NCBI RefSeq assembly: GCF_037971845.1
Contig: NZ_CP150227.1
Coordinates: forward strand, 4,092,001 to 4,156,000
DNA: 64,000 nucleotides
Source of the DNA: Paenibacillus sp. FSL R5-0766
Lineage (GTDB): Bacteria > Bacillota > Bacilli > Paenibacillales > Paenibacillaceae
Direction: 5' to 3'
Positions 1 through 9,417 of this stretch are shown here, one piece after another (position 1 is the first letter of the stretch; each line of letters opens with the position of its first letter). The translations under genes and the position numbers were made by a program. The notes under the pieces are model-generated. The model did not search any database, had not been told where the DNA came from, and was given only the letters and a program-made list of their open reading frames with translations.

Positions 1-1735
1 TTCTTTCCCATTGCCCGGTCATCTCAGGTGAAGTTAACAGATCTACGCCTGCACGGCGAATCAACTCAATAGCTGTTCTGCCTTTGAGCGTTAACTGCAT
101 TTTCTTTCCTTGCAGCGTAATGTAACCCACGTTTTTGAGGCGTTCAATTGTAGCCGCACGTGTAGCCGGAGTACCCAGACCACTATCTTTCATCGCATCT
201 CGCAGCTCTTCATTCTCGATCTGCTTGCCTGCACTCTCCATCGCTTTCAGCAATGTTCCCTCGGTATAACTTTTGGGAGGCTGGGTCGCCTTCTCCTTGA
301 ACTCACTCTTCGTACATTGAACAGGCAATTCAGGTTGTACAGCAAAAGCCTTGTCCGTCCACTCTTCAGCTTCCTCATCCTCATTGCCGTTTTTCTTGGT
401 CTTCTTCTTGCCTGCACCACCCTGTTCCTGATCTCCAGAACCGAGAACCACTTTCCATCCGAGGGACAGCAGCTCTTTGACAGATGTCTTAAACTGATGT
501 TTCTCCACTTCGGTGAGCACGGTATGTTGCTTATACTCCGCCGGAGGATAAAAGTGAGACAAGAACCGTCTTACAATCAAATCATAGATGTTCTGCTCAT
601 CCTTGGATAAGGTACCTGGTCGCTTCAAAGTAGGTAGGATCGCATGGTGATCTTCAACTCTGCTCGGATTACATACCCCTTTATTATTCTTGTGAACAAG
701 CTCTGGCTTGGCCCCTTGTGCAAGCTCACTATAGGTACCATTTTTAAGCAGGTTTAGTGTTTTGTGCATACCTTCAATATTCTGTTCTGTAACATAGTTG
801 GAGTTTGTCCGCGGATACGAAATTACCTTGTGTTTTTCATACAAGGCCTGTGCAATATCCAGTGTTTTTTTGGCTCCATATCCAAACTTGGCATTGGCTT
901 CACGCTGTAAAAGGGTCAGGTCATACAAACGATACGGATACTCCTTCGTCTGCTTTGCTTCGTATTTGGTAATCTGCCCTGTCTTGCCCTTCACAGTGGC
1001 TGCAATGGCCTCTGCTGCCTCCGCATCGGTCAACTTATCTCCCTGACGCAGTCCCCGGTACTCAACACCTTCTTGCCGAAACCAGGCGGCTACTTCATAA
1101 AAGGTCTGTGACTGGAACGCTTCAATCTCTATTTCCCGATCGTAGATTAGCGCGAGTACCGGCGTCTGCACACGGCCTACAGACAACAATGCATTATGGC
1201 GGGTTGTAAACGCCCGCGAGGCATTCATGCCGATCAGCCAATCGGCTTCACTTCTGGCGCGAGCTGCATGGGTCAAATTTTCAAATTCAGAGGCATCCTT
1301 CAGACCATCAAATCCACGTCTAATGCTCTCTGCCGTCAAATCCGATATCCATAAACGCTTTACAGGCTGACGCAGCTTCAATTGCTGTTGTATGAGAGCG
1401 AAGATGTACTGACCTTCTCTCCCTGCATCGCAAGCATTAACGATCGCTGAAGCCCGTTTTGCCAGTTCTCCAATCATTTTGAGCTGATCTTTAGTCCTCG
1501 GATTGGGTACAATCTTGAACTGATCGGGTATGATTGGCAGGTCCGCTATATTCCAGCGTTTGTACTTTGTATCATAGGCATCCGGTTCAGCCAGTCCAAG
1601 CAAATGCCCTATCGCCCAAGTGATGATGTAATGCTCACCCTCCAGATATGTGCGATTATTCTTGGCCTTTGGTTCTATGACGGCGGCAATGGTTCGACCC
1701 ATGTCGGGTTTTTCCGCTATAACCAGTGTCTTCAT
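1..1735 (-). CDS. topB: DNA topoisomerase III, C-terminus cut by window edge
   Basis: Type IA topoisomerase that relaxes or decatenates DNA through a 5'-phosphotyrosine intermediate. The start ATG lies about 10 nt after GAAGGAGGAG. The N-terminus MKTLVIAEKPDMGRT is the TOPRIM opening, followed by NACDAGREGQYIF with its acidic and Arg residues. The active-site Tyr is residue 307 in VISYPRTNS. About 578 codons are visible without a stop, ending near LLTSPEMTGQWE. The usual length is about 720 residues, so roughly the last 150 are outside the window. An acidic/basic low-complexity insert (KKKTKKNGNEDEEAEE) lies in the C-terminal third. Family identity is certain. The gene follows fur, separated by that gene's terminator, and probably has its own transcript. 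Confidence 0.95.
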   Translation of the reverse strand, partial: MKTLVIAEKPDMGRTIAAVIEPKAKNNRTYLEGEHYIITWAIGHLLGLAEPDAYDTKYKRWNIADLPIIPDQFKIVPNPRTKDQLKMIGELAKRASAIVNACDAGREGQYIFALIQQQLKLRQPVKRLWISDLTAESIRRGFDGLKDASEFENLTHAARARSEADWLIGMNASRAFTTRHNALLSVGRVQTPVLALIYDREIEIEAFQSQTFYEVAAWFRQEGVEYRGLRQGDKLTDAEAAEAIAATVKGKTGQITKYEAKQTKEYPYRLYDLTLLQREANAKFGYGAKKTLDIAQALYEKHKVISYPRTNSNYVTEQNIEGMHKTLNLLKNGTYSELAQGAKPELVHKNNKGVCNPSRVEDHHAILPTLKRPGTLSKDEQNIYDLIVRRFLSHFYPPAEYKQHTVLTEVEKHQFKTSVKELLSLGWKVVLGSGDQEQGGAGKKKTKKNGNEDEEAEEWTDKAFAVQPELPVQCTKSEFKEKATQPPKSYTEGTLLKAMESAGKQIENEELRDAMKDSGLGTPATRAATIERLKNVGYITLQGKKMQLTLKGRTAIELIRRAGVDLLTSPEMTGQWER

Positions 1736-1771
1736 CCGTCCATCTCTCCTCCTTCACCGTCCGCATGACGG

Positions 1772-1804
1772 CAAAAAGGGGCATTCCGCCGACGGAAGCC
1801 CCTT
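1772..1804 (-). terminator. Intrinsic terminator after fur
   Basis: On the minus strand AAGGGGC and GCCCCTT pair, with an inner TTCCG/CGGAA stem, followed by TTTTTG. It lies between the fur stop and the topB start. Confidence 0.8.
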
Positions 1805-1860
1805 GCTTCTGAAACTCATTATATCAGATTTTGGATTCGGGAGCACCTTCCCGAAGTGAA

Positions 1861-2352
1861 TTATCCTGCTGCCTGTTCCTTTAATACATGTTTTTGTCTG
1901 CACTCTTTGCATACACCCTGGAAATCCAGACGATGATCCGTAACAGCAAAGCCATACTGACGCTCGATTTGTTGTTCCAAACGAAGCAGACCATCTTCCA
2001 TAATCTCTTCCACTTTACCACATTCTGTACAGATCAAATGATGGTGGTGATGGGAACCGTCTGTACTTCGCAGGTCAAAGCGCGCAGCCCCGTCACCAAA
2101 GTTAATCTTTTCAACGACCTGAAGGTCACTCAGCAGTTCGAGAGTTCGGTATACGGTAGCCAATCCAATCTCAGGGAACTGCTCCTTAACCAGGAGAAAT
2201 ACTTCCTCTGCGCTAAAATGATCCTTTTCATGTTCAAGCAATACACGTACAGTAACTTCCCGTTGTTGTGTTAACTTATATCCTTTTTCAACCAATTGAT
2301 TTTTAATGTGAAAGATCTGTTCTGAAATGGACTTGTCCCGGTTACTTGCCAT
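1861..2352 (-). CDS. fur: Ferric uptake regulator Fur
   Basis: Fe(II)-responsive DNA-binding repressor of iron uptake. The sequence has the Fur winged-helix region (KLTQQREVTVRVLLE, then EIGLATVYRTLELL with the recognition helix) and the C-terminal metal region: a His-rich run after DGS, CTEC, and a second CKEC pair for structural zinc. It matches Bacillus Fur much better than PerR or Zur, notably in VVEKINFGDGAARFDLR. I chose the ATG of MASNRDKS because GGAGGTG sits 8 nt upstream. A GTG four codons earlier is part of that ribosome site. The gene is monocistronic with a terminator. An exact PerR-type operator lies upstream, as for B. subtilis fur, which is PerR-repressed. Confidence 0.95.
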   Translation of the reverse strand: MASNRDKSISEQIFHIKNQLVEKGYKLTQQREVTVRVLLEHEKDHFSAEEVFLLVKEQFPEIGLATVYRTLELLSDLQVVEKINFGDGAARFDLRSTDGSHHHHHLICTECGKVEEIMEDGLLRLEQQIERQYGFAVTDHRLDFQGVCKECRQKHVLKEQAAG

Positions 2353-2429
2353 AGCAGGTCGCACCTCCGGTTTATATTCATTGAATTTTACTTTTATCGT
2401 ACGGATTCATGGTTTCAGTTAATCCTTAT

Positions 2430-2444
2430 TTATAATCATTATAA
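2430..2444. promoter_or_regulatory. Per box upstream of fur
   Basis: TTATAATCATTATAA is an exact 7-1-7 palindrome identical to the published Bacillus Per box consensus TTATAATNATTATAA. It lies about 80 bp upstream of the fur start in an AT-rich promoter region. A classical Fur box uses a related but different core (TGATAATNATTATCA), so PerR is the better guess. Confidence 0.75.
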
Positions 2445-2533
2445 TATAATAATAAATCTTTATCACTTAAAAAGCAATGCTATTGCTCACACTTACGTGA
2501 AATATGTAGTCTTTTCTTTTCAATAGACAGCAA

Positions 2534-2561
2534 ACAACCCTCGCTGATTCGCGAAGGTTGT
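2534..2561 (-). terminator. Terminator after gltD
   Basis: On the minus strand ACAACCTTCGC pairs with GCGAGGGTTGT around a short loop, with only a short T run afterwards. It sits 24 bp beyond the gltD stop. Confidence 0.65.
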
Positions 2562-2584
2562 CAATGATATCTTGTTCTATACTT

Positions 2585-4072
2585 TTACACCAGAACCGAA
2601 GCACCCATCAAGTATTTGTCCACTTCACGAGCAGCCTCACGGCCTTCATTAATCGCCCATACAACCAAGCTTTGACCACGACGCATGTCACCTGCTGCAA
2701 ATACTTTATCCACATTGGTGTTGTATTTGCCGTAACGTGCCTTAACGTTTGTGCGACGATCTGTTGCAAGTCCCAGTTGCTCTACCAACGTTTGTTCCGG
2801 TCCATCAAAACCAATGGCAATCATGGCCATCTGAGCCGGGAATACACGCTCTGTACCTGGAATCGGCTGATAAATCTTGCGACCAGTCTCATCCACAATA
2901 CGCTCGATCTGTACTGTATGCAATTCTTTGAGGTTCCCCTCATCGTCTCCGACAAATTTCGTTGTCATGATGGAGAACTCACGCGGATCTTGACCAAACA
3001 ACGCTTTGGCTTCCTCTTGCGCATAATCAAGTGTGTATACGTTCGGGAATTGTGGCCAAGGATTATTAATGCGATCACGCTCCATAGGCGCTTGTGTATG
3101 CGTACCGAATTGAGTGATCGTACGACAACCATGGCGCAGCGATGTAGCCACACAGTCAGATCCTGTATCACCGCCACCAATGACGATAATATCTTTATCT
3201 TTAGCGGACAGATATTGACCATCTTCCAGATTGGAGTCCAGATAACTCTTAATGCTGCCATTCAGGAAATCCATTGCGTAATGAACGCCTTTCAAGTCGC
3301 TGCCTTCAATATTGAATTCACGCGGCTTCGTTGCACCACCGCACAATACAACAGCGTCATATTCATCCACCAGTTGTTGTGCTGCAATATCTTTACCAAT
3401 CTCGGTGTTCGTAATGAATTGAATGCCTTCTGCTTCGAGCAGATCAACACGACGTTGAACTACGTTTTTATCCAATTTCATCGTTGGGATACCGTACATC
3501 AGCAATCCGCCGACACGGTCCGAACGCTCATATACGGTTACCGAGTGTCCTGCTTTATTCAACTGAGCCGCAGTAGCTAATCCCGCTGGACCTGAGCCTA
3601 CCACAGCTACACGTTTACCCGTACGTTTTTCAGGAGGTTGGGGAACGACCCATCCTTCTTCGAAACCTTTTTCAATAATTGCTTCTTCAATCGTTTTGAT
3701 GGTTACAGGCTGACCAATTAAGCCAACTGTACATGATCCTTCGCAAGGAGCTGGACAGATGCGACCTGTAAACTCTGGGAAATTATTCGTTTTGTGAAGG
3801 CGCTCAAGTGCTTCTCTCCACAGTCCGCGATATACAAGATTATTCCATTCTGGAATCAGGTTATGCACGGGGCAACCTGACGTGCCGCCAATCATATCTA
3901 TACCTGTATGGCAATACGGGGTACCACAATCCATGCATCGTGCACCTTGTGTTCTGAGCTCTTCTTCAGCCATGTGTTTATGAAACTCTTCCCAATCCTT
4001 AATCCGCTCCGCTGGCTCACGATCTGTTGGCAGTTGACGTTTGTATTCCATAAATCCAGTAGGTGTAGACAT
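2585..4072 (-). CDS. gltD: Glutamate synthase small subunit
   Basis: NADPH-oxidising subunit that passes electrons through FAD and Fe-S clusters to the large subunit for glutamate synthesis from 2-oxoglutarate and glutamine. Visible motifs: N-terminal Cys clusters CMDCGTPYCH, GCPVHN and ICPAPCEGSC for 4Fe-4S clusters; FAD Rossmann VVGSGPAGLATAAQL near residue 156; NADPH Rossmann VIGGGDTGSDCV near residue 298. At 495 aa it is the full family length. The start ATG follows GGGGGA by 12 nt. Oddly, no large subunit (gltA/gltB) lies beside it. It has its own promoter region and terminator, so the partner must be elsewhere, or this is a stand-alone GltD-like oxidoreductase. Confidence 0.93.
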   Translation of the reverse strand: MSTPTGFMEYKRQLPTDREPAERIKDWEEFHKHMAEEELRTQGARCMDCGTPYCHTGIDMIGGTSGCPVHNLIPEWNNLVYRGLWREALERLHKTNNFPEFTGRICPAPCEGSCTVGLIGQPVTIKTIEEAIIEKGFEEGWVVPQPPEKRTGKRVAVVGSGPAGLATAAQLNKAGHSVTVYERSDRVGGLLMYGIPTMKLDKNVVQRRVDLLEAEGIQFITNTEIGKDIAAQQLVDEYDAVVLCGGATKPREFNIEGSDLKGVHYAMDFLNGSIKSYLDSNLEDGQYLSAKDKDIIVIGGGDTGSDCVATSLRHGCRTITQFGTHTQAPMERDRINNPWPQFPNVYTLDYAQEEAKALFGQDPREFSIMTTKFVGDDEGNLKELHTVQIERIVDETGRKIYQPIPGTERVFPAQMAMIAIGFDGPEQTLVEQLGLATDRRTNVKARYGKYNTNVDKVFAAGDMRRGQSLVVWAINEGREAAREVDKYLMGASVLV

Positions 4073-4261
4073 CTTACGTTTTCCCCCATCCGTTCTTGTC
4101 TTAATCCCTTCATGTGCATGGTTCTATATGAAATGGATTACTCATTACTTGAGTTTTTGTCTATTGTATCACAAAATCTTCTCGAAGATATTTCAATTAT
4201 AGTAGCATTTACTGTGCTGAATATTAAATGGATTATCCGCATAATTATTTGTATTTTATAC

Positions 4262-4291
4262 ATCATATCTTTCAAGTCTACCCATGGTCAA
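4262..4291 (-). promoter_or_regulatory. Possible gltD promoter
   Basis: On the minus strand TTGACC, an 18-bp spacer and TATGAT lie about 190 bp upstream of gltD. The rest of the gap up to the folA terminator (about 300 bp) is very AT-rich. I see no further gene, riboswitch or clear operator in it. Confidence 0.35.
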
Positions 4292-4599
4292 TACCCTTAT
4301 TTTGGTGTTTAATGTGGTTTTGAACTGCAAAATCTGTTGTGTGTTAAAGAAATAAAAGGTCGAAACGTTAAGTGAATGTCAGATAATTTGTCATCAAATC
4401 CAACATATTTTACTATAAATCGTTCTCAATTCCGAAGATCAGACTGGTTTTAGGGCTTCACAACGTTAAAACCTCAAAACTTTTACACTTTTTTACTGTT
4501 TAATGCTTGGTCGTATGTATAATATATATAAATACCAATTAATCATGTTATATTAATGTTATATGTATTCCAATTTAAACAAGTGACTCATTTTTTTAT

Positions 4600-4642
4600 A
4601 AAAGAAAAGACGCTGTTCACGAATATTTCGCAATCAGCGCCT
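4600..4642 (-). terminator. Terminator after folA
   Basis: Minus-strand stem of GGCGCTG and TTGCGAA paired with TTCGTGAA and CAGCGTC (G-U pairs), followed by TTTTCTTTT. It lies 47 bp beyond the folA stop. Confidence 0.75.
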
Positions 4643-4688
4643 CTCATCATAAAAATACGACCGAAGTCAGGAATTTCTTATGCCAAAT

Positions 4689-5177
4689 TTACCGTTTACG
4701 TTCGTAGAATTCGAATGTATACGCATAAACATTTTTTTCATCCTGTTCGCCTTCAATCTGTTCAATCAGTTCCCATTCGGACCAATCCACTTCAGGGAAA
4801 AACGTATCTCCCTCAAAATTCTCATGAATTTTGGTCACCACAAGACGATCTGCAAGTGGCAGGAACTCACGATACACTTGGGAACCCCCAATTACACACA
4901 GTTCCTCACCTTTGGTTACACTCAGCCCTTCTTCAATCGTATGTACGATTTCAGCCTGTTCCACCTTGTAGTTCAGATCTCTTGTCACTACGATATTACG
5001 GCGCTGAGGAAGCGGCTTACCACCAAAAGATTCCCATGTGTTGCGTCCCATGATAATTGTTTTGTTCAGCGTACGTTGTTTGAAAAAGGCCATATCCTTG
5101 GGTAAACGCCATGGAATCGAATTATTCAATCCGATCACACCGTTCTCCCCCATTGCCCATACCAGTTCAATACTCAA
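4689..5177 (-). CDS. folA: Dihydrofolate reductase
   Basis: Reduces dihydrofolate to tetrahydrofolate with NADPH and regenerates the cofactor used by the adjacent thymidylate synthase. Family motifs are clear: LVWAMGENGVIGLNNSIPW (substrate and Met20-loop region), LPKDMAFFK, IIMGRNTWESFG, and the glycine pair in CVIGGSQVYREF. Length 162 aa is typical. The start codon is TTG, 10 nt after AAGGAG; no in-frame ATG serves better. It is transcribed behind thyA with a 50-bp gap, the usual thyA-folA pairing, and ends at its own terminator. Confidence 0.95.
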   Translation of the reverse strand: MSIELVWAMGENGVIGLNNSIPWRLPKDMAFFKQRTLNKTIIMGRNTWESFGGKPLPQRRNIVVTRDLNYKVEQAEIVHTIEEGLSVTKGEELCVIGGSQVYREFLPLADRLVVTKIHENFEGDTFFPEVDWSEWELIEQIEGEQDEKNVYAYTFEFYERKR

Positions 5178-5227
5178 GGGTAATACACTCCTTCAATCCA
5201 AGTCTCTTATCGAGATTGAACACATAA

Positions 5228-6022
5228 TTAGACTGCAATTGGAGCTTTAATGCCCGGATGATGCTGATAGTTCTCAAACTCGAAATCTTCAAACGTATAA
5301 TCAAAAATAGAATCCGGCTTACGCTTGATTACCAGCTTAGGTAAAGCATACGGTTCACGCTCCAGCTGAGTTTTAACCTGATCTACGTGGTTGGAGTAGA
5401 TGTGAACATCCCCTCCAGACCAGATGAAATCACCCACCTCAAGATCACATTGCTGAGCGATCATATGAGTCAAGAGCGCATAACTCGCGATGTTAAACGG
5501 CAATCCGAGGAACGTATCCACGGAACGCATCGTAAGCATACATGATAATTTACCCTCTGCAACGTAAAACTGAAACGCAAAATGACAAGGTGGGAGCTTC
5601 ATATTGTTGATTTCAGCCACATTCCATGCGCTGACAAGGTGACGACGTGAATCCGGATTATTTTTGATCGAATCAATGACTGCAGAGATCTGATCAATTT
5701 TTTCTCCGTTTGGTGCTTCCCATGTACGCCACTGCGAGCCGTATACCGGACCGAGATCACCATTTTCGTCCGCCCAGTCGTCCCAGATCTTCACACCGTT
5801 TTCTTTCAGATAAGATATATTGGTATCGCCACTCAAAAACCATAACAGTTCATGAATAACCGATTTGAGATGAATTCGTTTGGTTGTTACCAGCGGAAAT
5901 CCTTCGGAGAGATCATAACGGAGTTGTCTGCCAAATACAGATTGTGTCCCCGTTCCTGTACGGTCTCCTTTATGCACGCCGTTGTTCAGAATATCCTGCA
6001 ATAAATCGAGATAGTTTTTCAT
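5228..6022 (-). CDS. thyA: Thymidylate synthase
   Basis: Makes dTMP from dUMP using methylene-tetrahydrofolate. At 264 aa it has the compact E. coli ThyA / Bacillus ThyB form. Visible features are the N-terminal [12 protein letters not shown] phosphate-binding loop, the catalytic Cys in [12 protein letters not shown], and the dUMP-contacting [10 protein letters not shown] and [11 protein letters not shown]. The ATG lies 8 nt after GAGGGGAT. Directly upstream, within about 15 nt of the start codon, is one copy of a dispersed inverted-end repeat, so the mRNA leader probably begins in or crosses that element. First gene of a thyA-folA unit. Confidence 0.97.
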   Translation of the reverse strand: MKNYLDLLQDILNNGVHKGDRTGTGTQSVFGRQLRYDLSEGFPLVTTKRIHLKSVIHELLWFLSGDTNISYLKENGVKIWDDWADENGDLGPVYGSQWRTWEAPNGEKIDQISAVIDSIKNNPDSRRHLVSAWNVAEINNMKLPPCHFAFQFYVAEGKLSCMLTMRSVDTFLGLPFNIASYALLTHMIAQQCDLEVGDFIWSGGDVHIYSNHVDQVKTQLEREPYALPKLVIKRKPDSIFDYTFEDFEFENYQHHPGIKAPIAV

Positions 6023-6036
6023 GTTGTTATCCCCTC

Positions 6037-6249
6037 ACTAAAGAATATTTACACTCACCACTCCGATGACAGAACAACCTTCCGATCGCTGTTATCCCCA
6101 GATTTTTTTAATCTCCTTTTTCAAATGTAAAATTCGGGGATAAAGGCGAAGCGTATGCTTCCGATGCAGCTTTCCTTCAGAAAGCTTTTAGCTCCGCTTC
6201 TTCAGGTTTTTTCTGTCCTCTACGTTCTCGTGTAAAAGGTTAGTTTAAC
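6037..6249. repeat. Dispersed repeat with inverted ends, copy 1
   Basis: About 210 bp in the thyA leader. It shares a 50-nt identical block (6059-6108) and a second block (around 6196-6234) with the copy at 46225-46400. Its ends are imperfect inverted repeats (ACTAAAGAATATTTACAC versus the complement of GTGTAAAAGGTTAGT). Copy 1 carries an extra internal stretch of about 35 bp. The rest of the gap up to the lpdA terminator (6250-6413) holds nothing I recognise. No coding potential; it may be a MITE or a structured leader RNA. Confidence 0.8.
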
Positions 6250-6413
6250 TAAATATATAGACCGTGATTGGCTTGGAGCCACATCATGACTGATCATTAC
6301 TACAGTGTACCACAATTGAGTTGTTGATAAAATCAATTCACTGAAACTTATGAGCGTGTAACTTTTCATCATATCACATACAAGGGCATCTTAAATTTCT
6401 CGGCTCTTGCTCA

Positions 6414-6455
6414 GAAAAAAAGAGACGAATAACGCGTTAACGTCATTCGTCTCTT
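6414..6455 (-). terminator. Terminator of the pdh operon
   Basis: Perfect 15-bp minus-strand stem (AAGAGACGAATGACG with CGTTATTCGTCTCTT, one wobble) followed by seven T residues, 45 bp after the lpdA stop. Confidence 0.92.
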
Positions 6456-6499
6456 CTGATATACGTATAATGCCGGACGGATCCGAAGCTTAGATGATC

Positions 6500-7915
6500 T
6501 TAACGGGAGATGATGTGGATCGGGTGACCCATAACCAATTCCGCAGCTTCCATCACGATTTCGCCCAAAGTTGGGTGAGCGTGAATTGTGAGAGCCAGAT
6601 CTTCCAAAGTAGCGCCCATCTCAATTGCCAAACCAAGCTCAGCAATCAGGTTGGAAGCTTCCAGACCTACGATTTGGCAACCCAATACAAGGCCGCTTTC
6701 TTCGTCAGCTACGATTTTCACGAAGCCTTCAGCGTGGTTCAAAGATACAGCACGGCCGTTACCCGCATAAGGGAACTTGCCTGCTTTTACTTTGTAACCT
6801 TTTTCTTTAGCTTCTTTTTCAGTGTAACCTACGCTGGAACATTCTGGATCTGTGAACACAACAGCTGGCATACATTTGTAGTCAACTACAGATGGTTGTC
6901 CTGCGATTGCTTCAGCAGCCACTTTGCCTTCATAAGAAGCTTTGTGTGCCAGAGCCAAGCCAGATACGATGTCACCGATAGCAAAGATGTGAGGAATGCT
7001 GGTACGACCTTGGTGGTCAACTTTGACAAATCCACGCTCGTCAACGTCAACACCAATCATGTCGAGACCCAGTTCTCCATCTGTGTTTGGACGACGTCCA
7101 ACAGTTACCAGCAGGTAATCTGCAGTTACTTCTTTGGACTCACCATTTACAGAGTACTTAACAGTTACATCTTTATCCGTTTGCTCAGCACTTTCAGCTT
7201 TTGCACCCGTTACGATTTCGATGCCTGTTTTCTTCATGTTTTTAGCCACCAGGCTAGTCATGTCTTTATCGAAACCTGGCAGTACTGTATCCAAACCTTC
7301 GATGATTGTTACTTTTGCACCGAATTTGGAGTACATTTGACCAAGCTCAGCACCGATATATCCGCCACCGATAACGATCATGCTTTTTGGTACTTCAGGC
7401 AAGTTCAGAGCTTCTGTCGAAGACAGAATGCGTCCGCCAAACGGGAAAGGTTTCAGTTCGATTGGACGGGAACCTGTTGCAATAATTGCATTTTTAAATT
7501 TGTAACGTGGAGACTCGTGGTCATTGAATACACGAGCTTCGTTTTCGTTGATGAACATGCACTCACCGTTGAAAACTTCAACTTTGTTGCCTTTGAGCAA
7601 ACCAGCTACGCCGCCAGTCATTTTCTTAACAACGCCGTTTTTGAACTCTTGAGTTTTGCTGAAGTCCACTTTTACGTTCTCAGCAGAGATACCAAAAGCT
7701 TCACCGTGAAGTGCAGACTCATATTGGTGTGCAGCAGAGATCAGGGCTTTGGATGGAATACATCCACGGTTCAAACAAACACCGCCCAGTTCGGATTTGT
7801 CTACGATCAATACGCTTTGGCCCAGTTGAGCAGCGCGGATGGCAGCTACATAGCCGCCAGGACCCGCACCAATTACTAATGTGTCGATATTGAGAGAAGC
7901 GTCGCCTACTACCAT
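6500..7915 (-). CDS. lpdA: Dihydrolipoyl dehydrogenase (E3)
   Basis: FAD enzyme that reoxidises the dihydrolipoyl groups of the E2 subunit and passes electrons to NAD. The redox-active pair is in [15 protein letters not shown], the FAD fold is [20 protein letters not shown], the NAD fold is [21 protein letters not shown] near residue 183, and the C-terminal catalytic His is in [10 protein letters not shown]. At 471 aa it is the normal length for Bacillus PdhD. It starts 3 bp after the pdhC stop, so translation is coupled. Last gene of the pyruvate dehydrogenase operon. Confidence 0.97.
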   Translation of the reverse strand: MVVGDASLNIDTLVIGAGPGGYVAAIRAAQLGQSVLIVDKSELGGVCLNRGCIPSKALISAAHQYESALHGEAFGISAENVKVDFSKTQEFKNGVVKKMTGGVAGLLKGNKVEVFNGECMFINENEARVFNDHESPRYKFKNAIIATGSRPIELKPFPFGGRILSSTEALNLPEVPKSMIVIGGGYIGAELGQMYSKFGAKVTIIEGLDTVLPGFDKDMTSLVAKNMKKTGIEIVTGAKAESAEQTDKDVTVKYSVNGESKEVTADYLLVTVGRRPNTDGELGLDMIGVDVDERGFVKVDHQGRTSIPHIFAIGDIVSGLALAHKASYEGKVAAEAIAGQPSVVDYKCMPAVVFTDPECSSVGYTEKEAKEKGYKVKAGKFPYAGNGRAVSLNHAEGFVKIVADEESGLVLGCQIVGLEASNLIAELGLAIEMGATLEDLALTIHAHPTLGEIVMEAAELVMGHPIHIISR

Positions 7916-7918
7916 ATC

Positions 7919-9241
7919 TTACACCTCCATAACAAGCAGCTCAGGGTTAGCGAGCAGCTGTTTAATGTAATTCATAAAGTTTTGTGCTGTTGCGCCATCG
8001 ATGATACGGTGGTCAAAGCTCAGGGAAAGAGCCATTACAGGTGCTGCAACTACTTCGCCGTTTTTGATCACTGCTTTTTCGCTGATACGTCCTGTTCCGA
8101 GAATAGCAACTTCAGGGAAGTTGATGATTGGTGTGAAGAACATACCGCCAGCAGAACCGATGTTACTGATGGAGATCGTGCTTCCTCTCATTTCATTCGC
8201 GCTCAATTTGCCCTCACGACCACGAGCAGCCAGATCACGGATAGAATCAGCAATCATCCAGATGGATTTACGATCAGCATCTTTGATAACAGGAACGATC
8301 AAACCGTTGTCTGTATCTGTAGCGATACCGATGTTGTAGTATTTTTTGTAAACAATTTCGTTAGCTTCTTCATCAATCATAGCGTTCAGAGCCGGGAATT
8401 GGCGAGAAGCCGCAACCAGTGCTTTAACGATGAATGGCAGATAAGTAACTTTTGTTCCTTTTTTCTCTGCAATTGGTTTCATGCGAGTACGGAAAGCAAC
8501 CAATTCAGTTACGTCCACTTCGTCCATGATTGTAACGTGAGGTGCTGTGTAAGCCGATTTAACCATCGCATTAGAGATCGCTTTACGGATACCTTTGAAT
8601 GGTACGCGCTCTTCTTCAACGTGTTGATCAGCTGCAGCCGCTGCTGGTGCTGCGGATTTTTTCTCTTCTTGAGCCGGAGCTTCGGAAGATGCCGCTGCGG
8701 AAGAACCGCCACCGTTTTTGAAGGATTCAACATCTTCTTTGGTTACTTTACCGTTGTTGCCAGTGCCGTTAACCTGAGCGATGTCTACACCTTGTTCGCG
8801 AGCAAATTTACGCACGCTTGGTGTTGCCAGAACGTCTTTGGCAGGTACTGCCGGAACGCTGTTGTTGCCGCCTTCTTTAGCTGCATCCGAACTGGAAGCT
8901 GCTGCAGAAGAACCGCTTGTGTCAGCTCCGCCTTGAGCTGCATCTTTCTCTTGCTCGCCTTGATCGCCAGCAGGAGCGTCGTCTTGCTCAGGAAGTTCGC
9001 CTTCTGCATCGATGATCGCTACAACTTCACCAACGTGGCAGACTTGACCGTCTTTAGCGAATACTTCTGTAACTGTTCCGTTAACCGGACAAGGTACTTC
9101 TACAACCGCTTTGTCGTTCTGTACTTCCATGATGATGTCGTCGTCAGTTACTTTGTCACCGACTTTGATGTGCATCTTGATGATTTCGCCTTCGTGCAGG
9201 CCTTCGCCCAATTCAGGGAATTTATATTCAAATTTAGCCAA
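7919..9241 (-). CDS. pdhC: Dihydrolipoamide acetyltransferase (E2)
   Basis: Core of the pyruvate dehydrogenase complex, moving acetyl groups to CoA. Domains in order: lipoyl domain with the modified Lys in [11 protein letters not shown]; an Ala/Ser/acidic linker; peripheral-subunit-binding domain [20 protein letters not shown]; a second flexible linker; and the catalytic domain ending in [13 protein letters not shown] with the active-site His and Asp. The start is a TTG ([18 protein letters not shown]) 8 nt after AAGGAGGT; the longer upstream frame lacks a ribosome site and family similarity. 440 aa. The linker has many alternating GC-rich codons, which create long antisense frames of no significance. 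Confidence 0.96.
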   Translation of the reverse strand: MAKFEYKFPELGEGLHEGEIIKMHIKVGDKVTDDDIIMEVQNDKAVVEVPCPVNGTVTEVFAKDGQVCHVGEVVAIIDAEGELPEQDDAPAGDQGEQEKDAAQGGADTSGSSAAASSSDAAKEGGNNSVPAVPAKDVLATPSVRKFAREQGVDIAQVNGTGNNGKVTKEDVESFKNGGGSSAAASSEAPAQEEKKSAAPAAAAADQHVEEERVPFKGIRKAISNAMVKSAYTAPHVTIMDEVDVTELVAFRTRMKPIAEKKGTKVTYLPFIVKALVAASRQFPALNAMIDEEANEIVYKKYYNIGIATDTDNGLIVPVIKDADRKSIWMIADSIRDLAARGREGKLSANEMRGSTISISNIGSAGGMFFTPIINFPEVAILGTGRISEKAVIKNGEVVAAPVMALSLSFDHRIIDGATAQNFMNYIKQLLANPELLVMEV

Positions 9242-9352
9242 CTGAAAAACCTCCTTGATTATGTGCTCAATCCTGAAAACAACCCTTAACTCCAAGAAAC
9301 AACTGTTACTGCTAATGCAAATAACTGTTACTCAAGGGGCTAATGGCTGTTT

Positions 9353-9375
9353 ACAGTGCAGCTTGCGCTGCGGTG
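9353..9375 (-). other. Hairpin in the pdhB-pdhC gap
   Basis: The 176-bp gap between pdhB and pdhC holds two small GC-rich hairpins, the clearer being GCAGCTTGCGCTGC (9358-9371). There is no T tract. It could set E1/E2 mRNA stability; nothing in the sequence proves this. Confidence 0.3.
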
Positions 9376-9417
9376 TGAATCACCATACTGCGCCTTGCGG
9401 CATGTCAGATGATTAAA

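Noticed and set aside
1861..2352. Considered PerR or Zur instead of Fur
   Set aside because: VRVLLE, EIGLATVYRTLELL and INFGDGAARFDLR match Fur; PerR differs at these positions.
6494..7879. 461-codon open frame antisense to lpdA
   Set aside because: It is the exact complement of a well conserved enzyme, has no ribosome site and its product is rich in Cys, Phe and Tyr without any domain.
7982..9289. Long open frame antisense to pdhC, and similar ones over pdhB, gltD and pdhA
   Set aside because: Arise from the codon usage of highly expressed genes; no motifs or start sites.
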